Assembly: GCF_000368085.1 (NCBI RefSeq)
Contig: NZ_KB849239.1
Location: forward strand, 2,642,170 to 2,706,169
Direction: 5' to 3'
From: Acinetobacter nosocomialis NIPH 2119
GTDB lineage: Bacteria > Pseudomonadota > Gammaproteobacteria > Pseudomonadales > Moraxellaceae
Length of the DNA: 64,000 nt
Every line of letters starts with the position of its first letter. The first letter of the stretch is position 1. Shown piece after piece: positions 19,353 through 29,714 of this stretch. A program made the translations under genes and the position numbers. The notes below the pieces were generated by a model, which worked only from the letters and a program-made list of their open reading frames with translations, had not been told where the DNA came from and ran no database searches.

Positions 19353-19958
19353 TTACAATAATCCGCCCATACTGCTTTGTTTTAACCCTTCACGTTGTTT
19401 AATCGTTTCAACATAACGTGTAATGGCAGGATGTGATTCAATCGTGTTCATTTTCAATTGCCATAACAACATCGCGCCCACGCTGACATCTGCTGCCGTA
19501 AACTGTTCACCACATAAGTATGGATTAGCCTCACTCAGCCCTTGAATCAAAGCTTGGTAAGCATCGTTGTAATCACCATAACTCACAAACATTTTTTGCT
19601 CAGGAGATACTTTTATTCCTAGAGCTTTATCAACGCCAGCAGCTTCCCAAGGACCAGCCATCATAAATAACCAACGATAGTACAAACCACGCTTTGGATC
19701 ATTCAAGGCTGGTGCCAAGCCTTTGTCACTAAACTTGTCCGCAAGATATGCGCAAATTGCCCCTAACTCATAAATAATAACATCGCCATCTACCAATACA
19801 GGTACTTTTCCAAAAGGATTAATTTTTAAATATTCTGGTGACTTCATCTCGGTTCGGTATGCAACTTCAATACGTTCACATTCAACACCAAGCTCGACTA
19901 AAAGCCAGTCGATCACTACACCACGCGATTCTTTGTTAGTATAAAGTTTAAGGCTCAT
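19353..19958 (-). CDS. Glutathione S-transferase family protein
   Basis: The 201-residue protein has a thioredoxin-like N-terminal domain (SLKLYTNKESRG, then INPFGKVPVLVDGDVIIYEL with the cis-Pro and the Glu that binds the glutathione gamma-glutamyl group) and an all-helical C-terminal domain containing the N-capping motif region FTAADVSVGAMLL. Such enzymes conjugate or reduce electrophiles using glutathione. The substrate is unknown. AAGGAG lies nine bases before ATG 19958. The next gene upstream on this strand is a WYL regulator 48 bases away. Confidence 0.92.
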   Translation of the reverse strand: MSLKLYTNKESRGVVIDWLLVELGVECERIEVAYRTEMKSPEYLKINPFGKVPVLVDGDVIIYELGAICAYLADKFSDKGLAPALNDPKRGLYYRWLFMMAGPWEAAGVDKALGIKVSPEQKMFVSYGDYNDAYQALIQGLSEANPYLCGEQFTAADVSVGAMLLWQLKMNTIESHPAITRYVETIKQREGLKQSSMGGLL

Positions 19959-20006
19959 TTTTATGGCTCCTTGTTTATCGTGGTTCTAGTCTACAAATAT
20001 CTTTTG

Positions 20007-20699
20007 TCAGTTTTTGTCAGTAGTCTGCGATTCTTGTGCCCACCACTGCTGGAAGAGTTGCTGCTTAAATGATGGATATACTTCTTGGGTTAAACTTAAG
20101 TGTTGAATACGATCCATTCTAAAATGTCGAAAGTCCTGTCTTAATTCACACCATGCGGCCAACACAATTTTGTCATTAAAGTATCCCAAGGCAAAAGGCC
20201 ACAAGGTTCGAACACTACTTCGTTGTTGTTCATCATGATAATGCATTGTAATTTTGACTTGCTGCCGAATGGCTAAACGTACTTGTTCAACCTGATTTTT
20301 ATCTACAGGCAGCCATGTGTTAAACGCTCTTAAGGTTGTTTGCTGTAATAAATATTGGCGATGTTCAGGCAGAACAGAATTTAATTTAGCTAAGATTGAT
20401 GTAGAAGCCGATTGTAAAGATTGATCGGGTACACTCTTCAACCAATACAACGCCAGAAAAATAGCTTCAACTTCATTTTCATTGAGCGTCATTGGTGGCA
20501 ATACTATGTCTTCTTTAAGCTGAAATCCTAAACCCGCTGATGCATCGATTCTCACACCTTGGGCACGTAGACTATCAATATCGCGGTAAATACTACGAAC
20601 ACTAATTCCCATACGCTCAGCCAAGACTTGTGCAGTCACTGGATAACGGGATTCACGAAGTTGCTGTAAAAGATTTAATAAACGAATAGAACGGCTCAT
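20007..20699 (-). CDS. HTH-WYL domain transcriptional regulator (YafY type)
   Basis: I choose ATG 20699 (230 residues) over ATG 20726 because GAGA precedes the former and the latter has a pyrimidine-rich upstream. An N-terminal HTH_11 domain (RSIRLLNLLQQLRESRYPV, ERMGISVRSIYRDIDSLRAQ) is followed by a WYL domain with a ligand-binding loop (VRTLWPFALGYFNDKIVLAA). WYL proteins are ligand-sensing regulators, often controlling a neighbour. The GST gene just downstream on the same strand is the obvious candidate target. Confidence 0.9.
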   Translation of the reverse strand: MSRSIRLLNLLQQLRESRYPVTAQVLAERMGISVRSIYRDIDSLRAQGVRIDASAGLGFQLKEDIVLPPMTLNENEVEAIFLALYWLKSVPDQSLQSASTSILAKLNSVLPEHRQYLLQQTTLRAFNTWLPVDKNQVEQVRLAIRQQVKITMHYHDEQQRSSVRTLWPFALGYFNDKIVLAAWCELRQDFRHFRMDRIQHLSLTQEVYPSFKQQLFQQWWAQESQTTDKN

Positions 20700-20769
20700 T
20701 TTTCTCGTCTTATTGTTATTGGACATACAATAAGAGGGAATAAATTCCCCCTTCTTATATCATTCTAAA

Positions 20770-21444
20770 TTATGCTACATCTGCATTAGATAACTTTGCA
20801 TACTCTCTTAAAAAGTTGTGCAGCTCAGGTACATCTTTAGCAATCGTTAAAGGCTGGAACTGTTGTAGAACTTCGATTGAATGCACACCATAGCCAACAC
20901 CAATACGTGGCATACCTAAACGCTGTGCCATCTCAAGATCATAGCTACTATCACCAATCATTATGGCACGCTCGACGCTTACCCCTGTTACATTCAAAAT
21001 TTCCTGCAACATGAGTGGATCTGGTTTTGAACGGGTTTCATTGGCTGCTCGAGTAACATCAAACAGATGAGTACTTTGTGTTTTTGCAATCACACGGTCT
21101 AACCCACGGCGGTTTTTACCTGTTGCTACCGCAAGTTTTAAACCTTGAGCTTTTAAGTCATGAAGTAACTCAGAAATACCTTCGAACCATGCATCATTTG
21201 TCGAGTTGGCAATATAGTGATCGCCATATGCTTTTAAAATCGATTCATGTAGCTCTGGTGTTTCCGGAAATAAAGTTTGCATCACTTCCGGTAAACCTAA
21301 ACCGATAATACTTTTTGCGGCTTCATCCGTTAGCGTTAACTCATGCTGCTCGGCCGCATGCTGTAAACTTGCCACAATCTGACCAACAGAATTATATAAA
21401 GTACCATCCCAGTCAAAAATCACTAATTCGGTTTTCAGACTCAT
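20770..21444 (-). CDS. HAD family phosphatase (phosphoglycolate phosphatase-like)
   Basis: The 224-residue protein has motif I FDWDGTLYNSV, motif II LAVATGKNRRGLD, the Lys in ETRSKPDPLML and the acidic motif IMIGDSSYDLEMA, typical of the Gph/PGMB-type HAD subfamily with an alpha-helical cap. The substrate is not certain. Its ATG overlaps the stop of rluC by four bases (ATGA), so the two are translationally coupled. The rne-rluC-HAD neighbourhood is also found in Pseudomonas. Confidence 0.9.
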   Translation of the reverse strand: MSLKTELVIFDWDGTLYNSVGQIVASLQHAAEQHELTLTDEAAKSIIGLGLPEVMQTLFPETPELHESILKAYGDHYIANSTNDAWFEGISELLHDLKAQGLKLAVATGKNRRGLDRVIAKTQSTHLFDVTRAANETRSKPDPLMLQEILNVTGVSVERAIMIGDSSYDLEMAQRLGMPRIGVGYGVHSIEVLQQFQPLTIAKDVPELHNFLREYAKLSNADVA

Positions 21445-22373
21445 TTTGCTACTCTCAAAGCCTCTAATAACTGGGTCATGTCTTCTGGTAACGGTGCTTC
21501 AATCGTTGGATAACCCGGAATATCTAAACGCATGGCATGCAAACACAAACGGCGTGCTTCAGGCCCCGCATAAGCAGTGTTGTGACCATATTTATCGTCA
21601 CCCAGCAAAGGATGTCCAATACTTAAACCATGTACACGAATTTGATGGGTACGACCCGATAAAGGCGAAGCATGAACCAGTGTGGCATTTTTAAAGCGCT
21701 CTGCAACCACCCATTCAGTTTTACTTGGCTTACCTTCTTTAGATACACGTACGCGACGCTCGCCATTTGCTAGCTCATAGCGAAATAGAGGAGCATCAAT
21801 GAGTTGTTTATCAAGACTTACCTGACCTTTTACAATAGCGGCATAGGTCTTACGAATTTTGTGTTCACGCAACATATCTTGTAGCAGTTTTAAGGTGCTA
21901 CGCTTTTTACTAATCATGACCAGACCAGACGTGTCACGGTCAATACGATGAATCAGTTCTAAATATTTTTTACCTGTTGCCGCGCGTAGTGCCTCAATCA
22001 AACCATACGCCACGCCACTACCGCCATGTACGGCAATACCTGAAGGTTTATTTACAACTAATAGGCCTTCATCTTCGTAAACCACACGGCTTAATAAACC
22101 TTGAGCTACACTGTCGCTTACAGGAACAGTAGTTTCATCTTTTTGTTCATAGCGAATAGGCGCAACGCGAATCTGGTCCCCAATTGCAAGTTTGGTCTCG
22201 GCTTTAATACGTTTTTTATTTACGCGAACCTGACCTTCACGAATCAAACGATAAATTCGACTCTTTGGTACACCCTTCAAACGTGAAAACAGGAAATTAT
22301 CGATTCGTTGTCCTGCTTGATGCTCATCCACCTCAAACCAAGTGACACTTTGCCATTGCTGTGTAGAATTCAT
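21441..22373 (-). CDS. rluC: 23S rRNA pseudouridine synthase RluC
   Basis: RluC makes pseudouridines in 23S rRNA (955, 2504 and 2580 in E. coli numbering). The 310 residues contain an N-terminal S4 RNA-binding domain (GQRIDNFLFSRLKGVPKSRI) and the RluA-type catalytic domain with the catalytic Asp in LIHRIDRDTSGLVMI and the GRTHQIRVH motif. It is divergent from rne, as in many gammaproteobacteria. RluC is preferred over RluD because of the gene order. Confidence 0.94.
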   Translation of the reverse strand: MNSTQQWQSVTWFEVDEHQAGQRIDNFLFSRLKGVPKSRIYRLIREGQVRVNKKRIKAETKLAIGDQIRVAPIRYEQKDETTVPVSDSVAQGLLSRVVYEDEGLLVVNKPSGIAVHGGSGVAYGLIEALRAATGKKYLELIHRIDRDTSGLVMISKKRSTLKLLQDMLREHKIRKTYAAIVKGQVSLDKQLIDAPLFRYELANGERRVRVSKEGKPSKTEWVVAERFKNATLVHASPLSGRTHQIRVHGLSIGHPLLGDDKYGHNTAYAGPEARRLCLHAMRLDIPGYPTIEAPLPEDMTQLLEALRVAK

Positions 22374-23095
22374 ACTAATATTTAAACCTGAAATTTTACG
22401 AAATTTGATTAATAAATGACCGATTAGCTTAGTTTTTTCACAAGAAATCTAAGCTTAGCCCATAGGCAGATGCTGCAAGGTTTGATATAGTCAGCGCACG
22501 GATACCACCGTAAGTGAACATCTAAAGGGAAATTTCCCTGATTGAAACCTCAATCAAAATGATGCTTTCATCACCAGCTCGGACAGGTCCTAAAGAATTA
22601 TGCCGACGCCGAAGGCTTATTATATCGGCAAAATGACAAACTGTTGCGTTTAATTCAGTTTGTTCAAAAAAATATGTTACCAACTCTAGTTGGTTATGGA
22701 ACGTAAACTGATACACATCAGACAAATCGATCCTTAATGTTGCCTTCAGGCTAAAGCGTTGATGCATTGGAACTGCCGAAAGCACCGATACGATGAGCAT
22801 TCCGTATCAAACTTCCAATAAAGAAGTCACTTCGCGCCCAATGACAGTGAAAGTCATTAACCAATGCACCGCTCACCCGCCAGTGAAGCAAAAGGGAATT
22901 CCGATTTAAAGGTTGAAGCAGTATTGCCTACATCACAGACGAGAATCGAAGCTAAGGCTAAATGTAGCCGGTAACAGATGACTCAGACCACAAGTATTTT
23001 GAGATCTGGGAAATGATCCGTCATGTTCGATGTTCGTTCAGAACCTTTAAGTTTGTTTGGTTTGTTTGTGTGAGTCACTATTAGGTGTCACACCC
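22374..23095 (+). promoter_or_regulatory. Long divergent rluC-rne space holding the rne 5' leader
   Basis: This 722-base space has no credible gene. A -10-like TATAGT at 22486-22491 would give an rne leader of roughly 600 bases. Within it I see small hairpins, for example AGGGAAATTTCCCT near 22525 and GATTGA..TCAATC just after. In E. coli the rne leader is 361 bases and is cleaved by RNase E as an autoregulatory device. A similar role here is inferred, not shown. Confidence 0.5.
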
Positions 23096-26000
23096 ATGAA
23101 ACGTATGTTGATTAATGCAACTCATGCCGAAGAAGTTCGCGTTGCACTTATCACTGGTAATCGTCTTTACGATTTTGATTTAGAGAATCGTACCCGAGAA
23201 CAGAAAAAATCCAATATCTATAAAGGCCATGTCACCCGCGTAGAACCTTCATTAGAAGCTGTTTTTGTTGAATACGGCGCAGGTCGTCAAGGCTTCTTAT
23301 CTATGCGTGAAATTGCGAACAGCTATTTTCAGGCAGACCCACGTCAAACTTCAAACATTCGTGAACTTATTACTGAAGGCACAGAGCTTTTAGTTCAGGT
23401 TGAAAAAGAAGAACGTGGTAATAAAGGTGCAGCCCTTTCTACTTTTATTTCTCTTGCAGGCCGTTATTTGGTTCTTATGCCAAACAACCCGAAAGGTGGT
23501 GGTATTAGCCGTCAAATTTCAGGTTCAGTGCGTGAAGAGTTAAAAGAAATTTTAGCGTCTTTAAATGTACCTCGTGGTATGAGCGTTATTGTACGTACCG
23601 CTGGTATTGGCCGTACTCAAGAAGAATTACAACTCGACTTACAACACTTGCTTGACCTTTGGGCACAAATTCAAAGTACAGCAAGCTCAGGCCCTTCTCC
23701 GATGCTTGTTCATCAGGAAGCTGGCGTTGTAACACGTGCGATTCGTGATTACTTACGTGATGACGTTGCTGAAATCTTAATTGATAGTGAACAGGCTTAT
23801 AACGAAGCATATAACTTTGTTAAAGCAGTTATGCCACGTCAATTAGACAAATTAAAAACTTATACTTTAAACGAGCCATTGTTCGCTCATTTTGGTATTG
23901 AAAGCCAAATTCAAACTGCTTACGAACGTGAAGTAAAACTTCCTTCTGGCGGTTCAATCGTAATTGACCAGACTGAAGCTTTAGTTTCAATCGACATTAA
24001 CTCTGCGAAATCAACTCGCGGACATGATGTTGAAGAAACTGCACTGAATACAAACCTTGAAGCAGCAGAAGAAATTGCTCGTCAACTTCGTCTTCGTGAC
24101 ATTGGCGGTTTAGTTGTCATCGACTTCATCGATATGACTAAAGAACGCAATCAACGTATGGTTGAAGCAAAACTTCGTGAAGCAACCCAAAGCGATCGTG
24201 CCCGTATTCAGTTCGGTCAGTTGTCTCGTTTTGGCTTAATGGAAATGAGCCGTCAACGCTTACGTCCATCGCTTGAAGAAGCAACAGGTTATGTATGCCC
24301 TCGCTGTCATGGTACAGGCATGGTTCGTGACTTACGTTCACTTTCTCTTTCAATCATGCGTAAAGTTGAAGAGATTGCTCTTCGTGAACGTCATGGTGAA
24401 GTTCAGGTTGAAGTTCCAGTTGAAATTGCAGCCTTCTTGCTTAATGAAAAACGCCATAGTTTGGTGTATTTAGAGCAAACTTCTGGTGTACGTGTAACTG
24501 TATTACCTCACCCGCATTTAGAAACTCCACATTACGAAATTGCTTATAACCCAGATGGTTTTGCTCCATCTAGCTATGAACGTACTGAAGCAACTCGCTC
24601 TAGTGAGAAAGAGTTAGGTTATGAGTCTTCTGAATGGCATTTAGAAGAAGCAGATCATGCTCATGTAACAGCTCCTGCTTCAAAAAATGGTTCTGCTCAG
24701 AAAAAGACAAGCCATGCAACTCAACCTGTAGCACAACAGCCTGCAGCTCAAAAAGCAGCAAGTCCTTGTGCATGGTTAGAAAACTTATTTGTTCAAAAAC
24801 AAGCGCAAACTGTTGATCAATCTCGTTCAGCACAAAACGCTGCTGCTGCGATTGAGCAAATGGTAAATACGGGTGCTGTTAGCCGTGGTCAGTTCGGTCA
24901 AGTAGCCGTACCGGCTGTTGCAGAAGTTGCGCCAGTTCAAACAAATAACGCTTATATTTCACAGTCACCTGTGAAACAAGAAGTTCGTGAACATGTTGAA
25001 AAAGATGATAAATCTCAGCAACAACGTCAGAACAACAAAAAGCGTAAACATAAAGAGCAACGTGAGCAGCATCACCAATCTCATGAACAGCAACATCAAG
25101 TGCATGAAGAAGTGGTTCAGTTGTCACGCCAAGAGCAACGTGAGTTAAAACGTCAGCAAAAACGTCAACAACAGCAAGATCAGCAACATCAAAATAATGA
25201 TGTACAACAAACTGAAAATGTTGTTCCACGTCGTGATCGCAATAATCAACAGCGTCCGAACCGTCCAAATCGCCACCGCGATCCAAGCGTATTAAATGAA
25301 AATCAAAATACGCCGGCACCAGTTGTTGTTGATGAAAAACAAGTTAAAGTTGATGTGATTGATGCACCTAAGCATGATGTCATGAACACTGCTTTAATTA
25401 TTAATGTTGATCAAGGTCAAAGCGAGATTGTGGCGCTTACACCTGAACGCCAAGTTGAGCGTGTTGAGCCTACTCCTGCTGAAGTTGCTCCAGAGTCAAC
25501 ACCAGCTCCTGTTGCAGAAGAGAAAGCAGTTGTTGCTGAAGCAAAAAATGAAGCTCAGCCAACTGAACAAGCTGCTCAGCCACAAATCCAACGTGCTAGC
25601 AATGACCCACGTATGCGTCGTCGTCAGCAACGTGAGGCTAAACAAGCCAAAGCTGCTGCGCCATCTATTGCGCCATCGCAAATACCAACTTTGGCACAAC
25701 ACACGATTGGTAGCTTAATTCGTCATATATATGGCGAAGACTGTACCGTATTGATTGAACAATTTGGTTTAGTACCAACGTTTAATCGTGCATTGCAAAA
25801 GTTTGCAGAACAGTATGCAAGTACTTTAGTGGTTGAAGTAACTTCTGAAACAGAAGAGAAAAAGCCTGTAACTCGTGATGCAGAACTTCCAAGCCATAAA
25901 CCGGCTGAAGAAGCAGAACCAGCACCAGTACTTCCACTTACTCCATCGCAAGCACCGACTCCACGTGTTGCAAATGACCCGCGTGAACGTCGCCGTTTAG

Positions 26001-26425
26001 CAAAATTAGCTGCGGAGCAAGCATTTGAGCAAGTGAAACAACAACATTCTGCTCAAGAAGAAGTTGTAACTCCTACTCCTGTAGCAGAAGAAACTGTTGC
26101 TACTGCACCAGCTGAAACACAAGCTACTGCTGAACCAGAACAGCAACCGCTTGAACTTAATCAGTCAACTGAAGTTGCACAGCCTGAAGCTGCCCCTGTA
26201 GAAGAAAAAACTACAGAAAAAGTAGCTGAAGCTCCTGTAGCAAAAGAACCTGCGCCATCAAAAGCAGCAAGCAAAGCGAAAGCAGTTCCTGAAGAAACAG
26301 CGGCTCCGACTGAAGCGGCAGCTGATGCTGAAACAGAAGACTCTAAAGCCGACAAGGATAAACCAAGTCGTCCTCGCCGTCCTCGTGGCCGTCCGCCAAA
26401 AAAAGCTAATCCTGTAGCTGAGTAA
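23096..26425 (+). CDS. rne: Ribonuclease E
   Basis: RNase E starts mRNA decay and matures rRNA and tRNA. ATG 23096 (AGGTG eight bases upstream, [18 protein letters not shown]) gives 1109 residues. The catalytic half has an S1 domain (about 35-125), the metal-binding D300 ([12 protein letters not shown]) and D343 (VIDFIDM), and the Zn-link C401-P-R-C404. From about residue 510 the protein is a disordered scaffold: a possible membrane-binding helix ([10 protein letters not shown]), a Gln/His/Arg-rich stretch (about 640-720), two NDPR motifs at 836 and 960, and Pro/Ala/Glu-rich linkers. The last residues [16 protein letters not shown] resemble an AT-hook. It probably organises an RNA degradosome. 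Confidence 0.98.
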   Translation: MKRMLINATHAEEVRVALITGNRLYDFDLENRTREQKKSNIYKGHVTRVEPSLEAVFVEYGAGRQGFLSMREIANSYFQADPRQTSNIRELITEGTELLVQVEKEERGNKGAALSTFISLAGRYLVLMPNNPKGGGISRQISGSVREELKEILASLNVPRGMSVIVRTAGIGRTQEELQLDLQHLLDLWAQIQSTASSGPSPMLVHQEAGVVTRAIRDYLRDDVAEILIDSEQAYNEAYNFVKAVMPRQLDKLKTYTLNEPLFAHFGIESQIQTAYEREVKLPSGGSIVIDQTEALVSIDINSAKSTRGHDVEETALNTNLEAAEEIARQLRLRDIGGLVVIDFIDMTKERNQRMVEAKLREATQSDRARIQFGQLSRFGLMEMSRQRLRPSLEEATGYVCPRCHGTGMVRDLRSLSLSIMRKVEEIALRERHGEVQVEVPVEIAAFLLNEKRHSLVYLEQTSGVRVTVLPHPHLETPHYEIAYNPDGFAPSSYERTEATRSSEKELGYESSEWHLEEADHAHVTAPASKNGSAQKKTSHATQPVAQQPAAQKAASPCAWLENLFVQKQAQTVDQSRSAQNAAAAIEQMVNTGAVSRGQFGQVAVPAVAEVAPVQTNNAYISQSPVKQEVREHVEKDDKSQQQRQNNKKRKHKEQREQHHQSHEQQHQVHEEVVQLSRQEQRELKRQQKRQQQQDQQHQNNDVQQTENVVPRRDRNNQQRPNRPNRHRDPSVLNENQNTPAPVVVDEKQVKVDVIDAPKHDVMNTALIINVDQGQSEIVALTPERQVERVEPTPAEVAPESTPAPVAEEKAVVAEAKNEAQPTEQAAQPQIQRASNDPRMRRRQQREAKQAKAAAPSIAPSQIPTLAQHTIGSLIRHIYGEDCTVLIEQFGLVPTFNRALQKFAEQYASTLVVEVTSETEEKKPVTRDAELPSHKPAEEAEPAPVLPLTPSQAPTPRVANDPRERRRLAKLAAEQAFEQVKQQHSAQEEVVTPTPVAEETVATAPAETQATAEPEQQPLELNQSTEVAQPEAAPVEEKTTEKVAEAPVAKEPAPSKAASKAKAVPEETAAPTEAAADAETEDSKADKDKPSRPRRPRGRPPKKANPVAE

Positions 26426-26455
26426 GCCATTTGCTCAATTGCAGCTAATTTAAAC

Positions 26456-26489
26456 AAACCTAGTCATTTCGATGACTAGGTTTTTTTTG
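26456..26489 (+). terminator. Terminator after rne
   Basis: AAACCTAGTCAT and ATGACTAGGTTT form a 12-pair stem around TTCG, ending in T8. It is a textbook intrinsic terminator. Confidence 0.95.
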
Positions 26490-26616
26490 TTATTTTTAAC
26501 CAATTAGGTTGATTGCACTAGAAGAAAAGTTTTAAAAGCATGGTGAACCATGAAAACTATTGGACTTTTTGCCCCACAACCTTTTTTGGATTGATCGAAA
26601 AATAAATAGGATTGAT

Positions 26617-28458
26617 ATGAGCCAGACAACACAGACCGATATCATTACGCTTGGTGATGTTGCCACAAGACTTCCTAGCTTCATTCCCAAAGTACCCCAT
26701 ATCCTAAATGGTCTTAGACAGGCTTATTTAAGAACATCACATACTCCAACAGGTTTGGGTATTGCTTTTGAAAAAGCTGTTAAGCGAAATCCTAAAGGCG
26801 CGGCATTATTATTTGAAGATCAAAGTTATTCTTATGAAGCTTTAAATGAATGGGCAAACCAGATTTCCCATTACTACCTTTCGCTGGGAGCGCATAAGGG
26901 TGACGTCATTGCTGTAATGATTGAAAACCGCTCTGAGCTAATCGCAACAATTATTGGTTTAGCCAAGATTGGAGTCACGATTGCGCTTGTGAATACATCA
27001 CAAGTCGGTAAGGTTCTTGCTCATAGCATCAATCTGGTAAAGCCAATTGCTGTTATTGCGGGTGAAGAAGTTCGTGCTGCTATTGACGAAATTCGTCAGG
27101 ATTTAAATGTTCCTAAAGATCGTTTCCACTGGTTCGCAGATCAGGCAACCCGTCAAAATTCGGGTACAGCACCTCAAGGTTATATCAATCTAGCTGACCA
27201 AATTGATCAATTTCCAAAATTTAACCCATCCACTACCCATTCTGTGACTGGTAATGATGGCCTGTTTTATATTTACACCTCTGGTACAACAGGTTTACCA
27301 AAGGCAGTTATTTTCAAACACAGTCGCTGGACATTAGCGTATGGTACTTATGGCCATATCTTAAACTTAGGACCAGATGACGTCATGTATGTAACCTTAC
27401 CACTTTACCATGCAACAGGTGTGGTGGTTTGCTGGTGTGGTGTAATTGCTGGAAGTGCAACCCTTGCAATTCGTCGTAAATATTCGACTAGCGCTTTCTG
27501 GAAAGACGTTCAAAAATTTAATGCATCTGCTATTGGTTATGTCGGTGAACTTTGTCGCTACTTAATGGATGCTCCTGTTACGGAACTTGACCGTAACCAT
27601 CGTGTCACAAAAATGATCGGTAACGGCATGCGCCCAAATATCTGGGACAAGTTCAAACAACGTTTCGGTGTTAAAGAAGTGCTTGAGCTTTATGCATCGA
27701 GCGAAGGTAACGTTGGATTTAGCAACATTTTCAACTTTGACAACACAGTTGGCTTCTCTCCTACACCATATGCCATTGTTCAGTTCGATAAAGAAAAAAA
27801 TGAACCAATCCGCGATAAAAACGGCTGGTGCCAAAAAGTAAAAGCAGGTGAAGTTGGCCTACTCATTGGGAAAATTACTAGCCGTTCTCCATTTGATGGT
27901 TACACCGACCCTGAAAAGAACAAATCAGTGATCTGGAAAGATGTTTTCAAAAAAGGTGACTCTTATTTCAACACTGGTGATTTAGTTCGAGATATCGGTT
28001 TCCGTCATGCTCAGTTTGTGGACCGCCTAGGCGACACTTTCCGCTGGAAAGGTGAAAACGTATCGACCACTGAAGTGGAAAACATGGTGTGTGAATACGA
28101 AAAAATTGCTGAAGCTGTTGTGTATGGTGTAGAAATTCCAAATACCAACGGCCGTGCTGGTATGGCAGCAATTACGCTGGCAGATGGTGAAGAGTTAAAT
28201 GATGCAGATTTAACCGAAATGGTCACTGTGTTTAAGAAGTGTTTGCCTGCTTATGCTGTACCGGTATTTTTACGTGTACAAAAAAAGGTCGAAACAACAG
28301 GCACATTTAAATATCAGAAGAATAAACTGAAAGAAGATGCGTTTAATCCGAGCAAAACTTCTGAACGTTTACTCGCTTTATTGCCTGGCGCAAGCAGTTA
28401 TTGTGACATCACAACTGAAATTTTTGACAACATTCAGGCATATAAATACCGTTTTTAG
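26617..28458 (+). CDS. Long-chain acyl-CoA synthetase (FadD6/FATP-like)
   Basis: The enzyme activates fatty acids to acyl-CoA through an acyl-adenylate. I start at ATG 26617 (AGG upstream, 613 residues). The AMP-binding motif is FYIYTSGTTGLPKAVIFKHS, followed by LPLYHATGVV, YASSEGNVGF, the adenine and ribose contacts YFNTGDLVRDIGF, and DRLGDTFRWKGENVSTTEVE in the hinge. This pattern matches the very-long-chain / FATP branch rather than classical FadD. No fatty-acid genes adjoin. It is flanked by the rne terminator and the tRNA genes. Confidence 0.92.
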   Translation: MSQTTQTDIITLGDVATRLPSFIPKVPHILNGLRQAYLRTSHTPTGLGIAFEKAVKRNPKGAALLFEDQSYSYEALNEWANQISHYYLSLGAHKGDVIAVMIENRSELIATIIGLAKIGVTIALVNTSQVGKVLAHSINLVKPIAVIAGEEVRAAIDEIRQDLNVPKDRFHWFADQATRQNSGTAPQGYINLADQIDQFPKFNPSTTHSVTGNDGLFYIYTSGTTGLPKAVIFKHSRWTLAYGTYGHILNLGPDDVMYVTLPLYHATGVVVCWCGVIAGSATLAIRRKYSTSAFWKDVQKFNASAIGYVGELCRYLMDAPVTELDRNHRVTKMIGNGMRPNIWDKFKQRFGVKEVLELYASSEGNVGFSNIFNFDNTVGFSPTPYAIVQFDKEKNEPIRDKNGWCQKVKAGEVGLLIGKITSRSPFDGYTDPEKNKSVIWKDVFKKGDSYFNTGDLVRDIGFRHAQFVDRLGDTFRWKGENVSTTEVENMVCEYEKIAEAVVYGVEIPNTNGRAGMAAITLADGEELNDADLTEMVTVFKKCLPAYAVPVFLRVQKKVETTGTFKYQKNKLKEDAFNPSKTSERLLALLPGASSYCDITTEIFDNIQAYKYRF

Positions 28459-28530
28459 TTCATTTTTTAGCTAAACAAGAGGAAATCGTGCTTTTTATAG
28501 GCAATCATGCAAATGTTTTTAAATTTCCTC

Positions 28531-28558
28531 TTGTGTTAGTTGAATAACTTGCTAAAAT
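28531..28558 (+). promoter_or_regulatory. Predicted promoter of the tRNA-Lys pair
   Basis: TTGTGT (28531-28536) and TAAAAT (28553-28558) are 16 bases apart and end 20 bases before the first tRNA. The following discriminator ACGCGAC is GC-rich, as in stable RNA promoters. Confidence 0.6.
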
Positions 28559-28578
28559 ACGCGACATCAAAACGATAC

Positions 28579-28654
28579 GGGTCGTTAGCTCAGTTGGTAG
28601 AGCAGCGGACTTTTAATCCGTTGGTCCCGCGTTCGAGTCGCGGACGACCCACCA
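28579..28654 (+). tRNA. tRNA-Lys (anticodon TTT), copy 1
   Basis: The 76 bases fold as a standard cloverleaf. The acceptor GGGTCGT pairs with ACGACCC and the CCA end is encoded. The D arm is AGCTCAGTTGGTAGAGC, and the anticodon loop CTTTTAA gives anticodon TTT at 28612-28614. The T arm is CGCGTTCGAGTCGCG. It reads AAA and AAG lysine codons. Confidence 0.99.
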
Positions 28655-28676
28655 CTTATCTGTTTTGAACCTATTT

Positions 28677-28752
28677 GGGTCGTTAGCTCAGTTGGTAGAG
28701 CAGCGGACTTTTAATCCGTTGGTCCCGCGTTCGAGTCGCGGACGACCCACCA
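28677..28752 (+). tRNA. tRNA-Lys (anticodon TTT), copy 2
   Basis: This copy is identical base for base to copy 1 and lies 22 bases after it. The two share one promoter and one terminator, so they form a tandem transcription unit. The duplication gives lysine tRNA dosage suited to an AT-rich genome. Confidence 0.99.
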
Positions 28753-28758
28753 AATTCT

Positions 28759-28791
28759 AAAAAGCCTCTCACAATTTGAGAGGCTTTTTTT
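28759..28791 (+). terminator. Terminator of the tRNA-Lys pair
   Basis: AAAGCCTCTCA pairs with TGAGAGGCTTT around CAATT, followed by a T run. It starts seven bases after the second CCA end. Confidence 0.92.
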
Positions 28792-28817
28792 ATTGTTATC
28801 TTATTTTCTTTTTATGA

Positions 28818-29714
28818 CTAAAAGATGACGATACATTTTCGATTTAAAACCTCTCCCACCCAATTCATAAAAACTTCTAATCGTTTCGGAATATAAGTCC
28901 TGTTGGGATACAAAATATTAAGTGGAAGTGACGGTGCACTATAAGCACTCAGGACCTCAACCAAGATTCCCTGCTCAATTTTATCTTGAACATCATAGTA
29001 AGGAACTTGAATAATTCCTAAACCTGCACAGGCCGCAGCACTATAAGCTTCGGTATTATTTACACTTAAAGCACTATCCATCATGACGCTTCCTCCTTGA
29101 TATACAAACTCACCCTGCTTTTCACCTACGGCTCCCGCATAGTTAATGAGTTTGTGCTGAGATAGATCTTCTAATTGTTCAGGCATACCGTACTGTTCTA
29201 AATAGCCTCTACTTGCACAATTCACCATGACCAAATGGCCAATAAATCTTGCAATTAAACTACTGCTATCTAGCTCACCTACCCGAACAACACAGTCAAT
29301 TCCTTTTTCAATTAAGTCAGTCATGTCATCAGAACTATTAAGCTGCAAATGTATATCTGGATAGCGATGATAAAAATCTGACAGTTCAGGAATAATTACT
29401 TGATGCACAATCCGACTGGGCATCGAAATTTTTAATGTGCCTCGGTAATGCTGTTTTTGGGTCTGAATGAGTTGTTCTAATTGTTCATAGTCCAATAAAA
29501 GATTTTGGCATTCTGGCAATATTCGCTGTCCATCTTGCGTAAGACTGACTTTACGTGTAGTTCGATGAAATAAGCGTACGCCATAGTGAGTCTCAAGCTG
29601 TTGAATAGCACTCGTTACTGTTGAGCGCGGTAAATCGAGTCGATGTGCAACCTCACTAAAGCTTTGTCGTTTAGCGACTTCTGTAAAAATAAAAAATTGC
29701 TGTAAACGATCCAT
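28818..29714 (-). CDS. LysR family transcriptional regulator
   Basis: The 298-residue protein has the winged helix MDRLQQFFIFTEVAKRQSFS, then EVAHRLDLPRSTVTSAIQQL, of the CrgA/DmlR-like branch, and an effector domain from about residue 90 (YRGTLKISMPSRIVHQ). It is divergent from an SDR gene with 112 bases between the start codons, the classical layout in which the regulator controls the divergent enzyme. The inducer is unknown. Confidence 0.93.
   Translation of the reverse strand: MDRLQQFFIFTEVAKRQSFSEVAHRLDLPRSTVTSAIQQLETHYGVRLFHRTTRKVSLTQDGQRILPECQNLLLDYEQLEQLIQTQKQHYRGTLKISMPSRIVHQVIIPELSDFYHRYPDIHLQLNSSDDMTDLIEKGIDCVVRVGELDSSSLIARFIGHLVMVNCASRGYLEQYGMPEQLEDLSQHKLINYAGAVGEKQGEFVYQGGSVMMDSALSVNNTEAYSAAACAGLGIIQVPYYDVQDKIEQGILVEVLSAYSAPSLPLNILYPNRTYIPKRLEVFMNWVGEVLNRKCIVIF

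Noticed and set aside
22522..22800. 92-codon minus-strand frame in the rne leader
   Set aside because: It has no recognisable family, no good ribosome binding site and lies opposite the expected rne leader, which is commonly long and free of genes.
24879..25319. 146-codon minus-strand frame inside rne
   Set aside because: It is opposite the Gln/His/Arg-rich scaffold, where the biased codons leave the antisense frame open. The His/Asp/Val-rich product looks like a shadow.
28579..28752. The two identical tRNA-Lys genes as an integration site or recent mobile event
   Set aside because: No integrase, no partial tRNA repeat and a shared promoter and terminator. A simple tandem duplication explains them.
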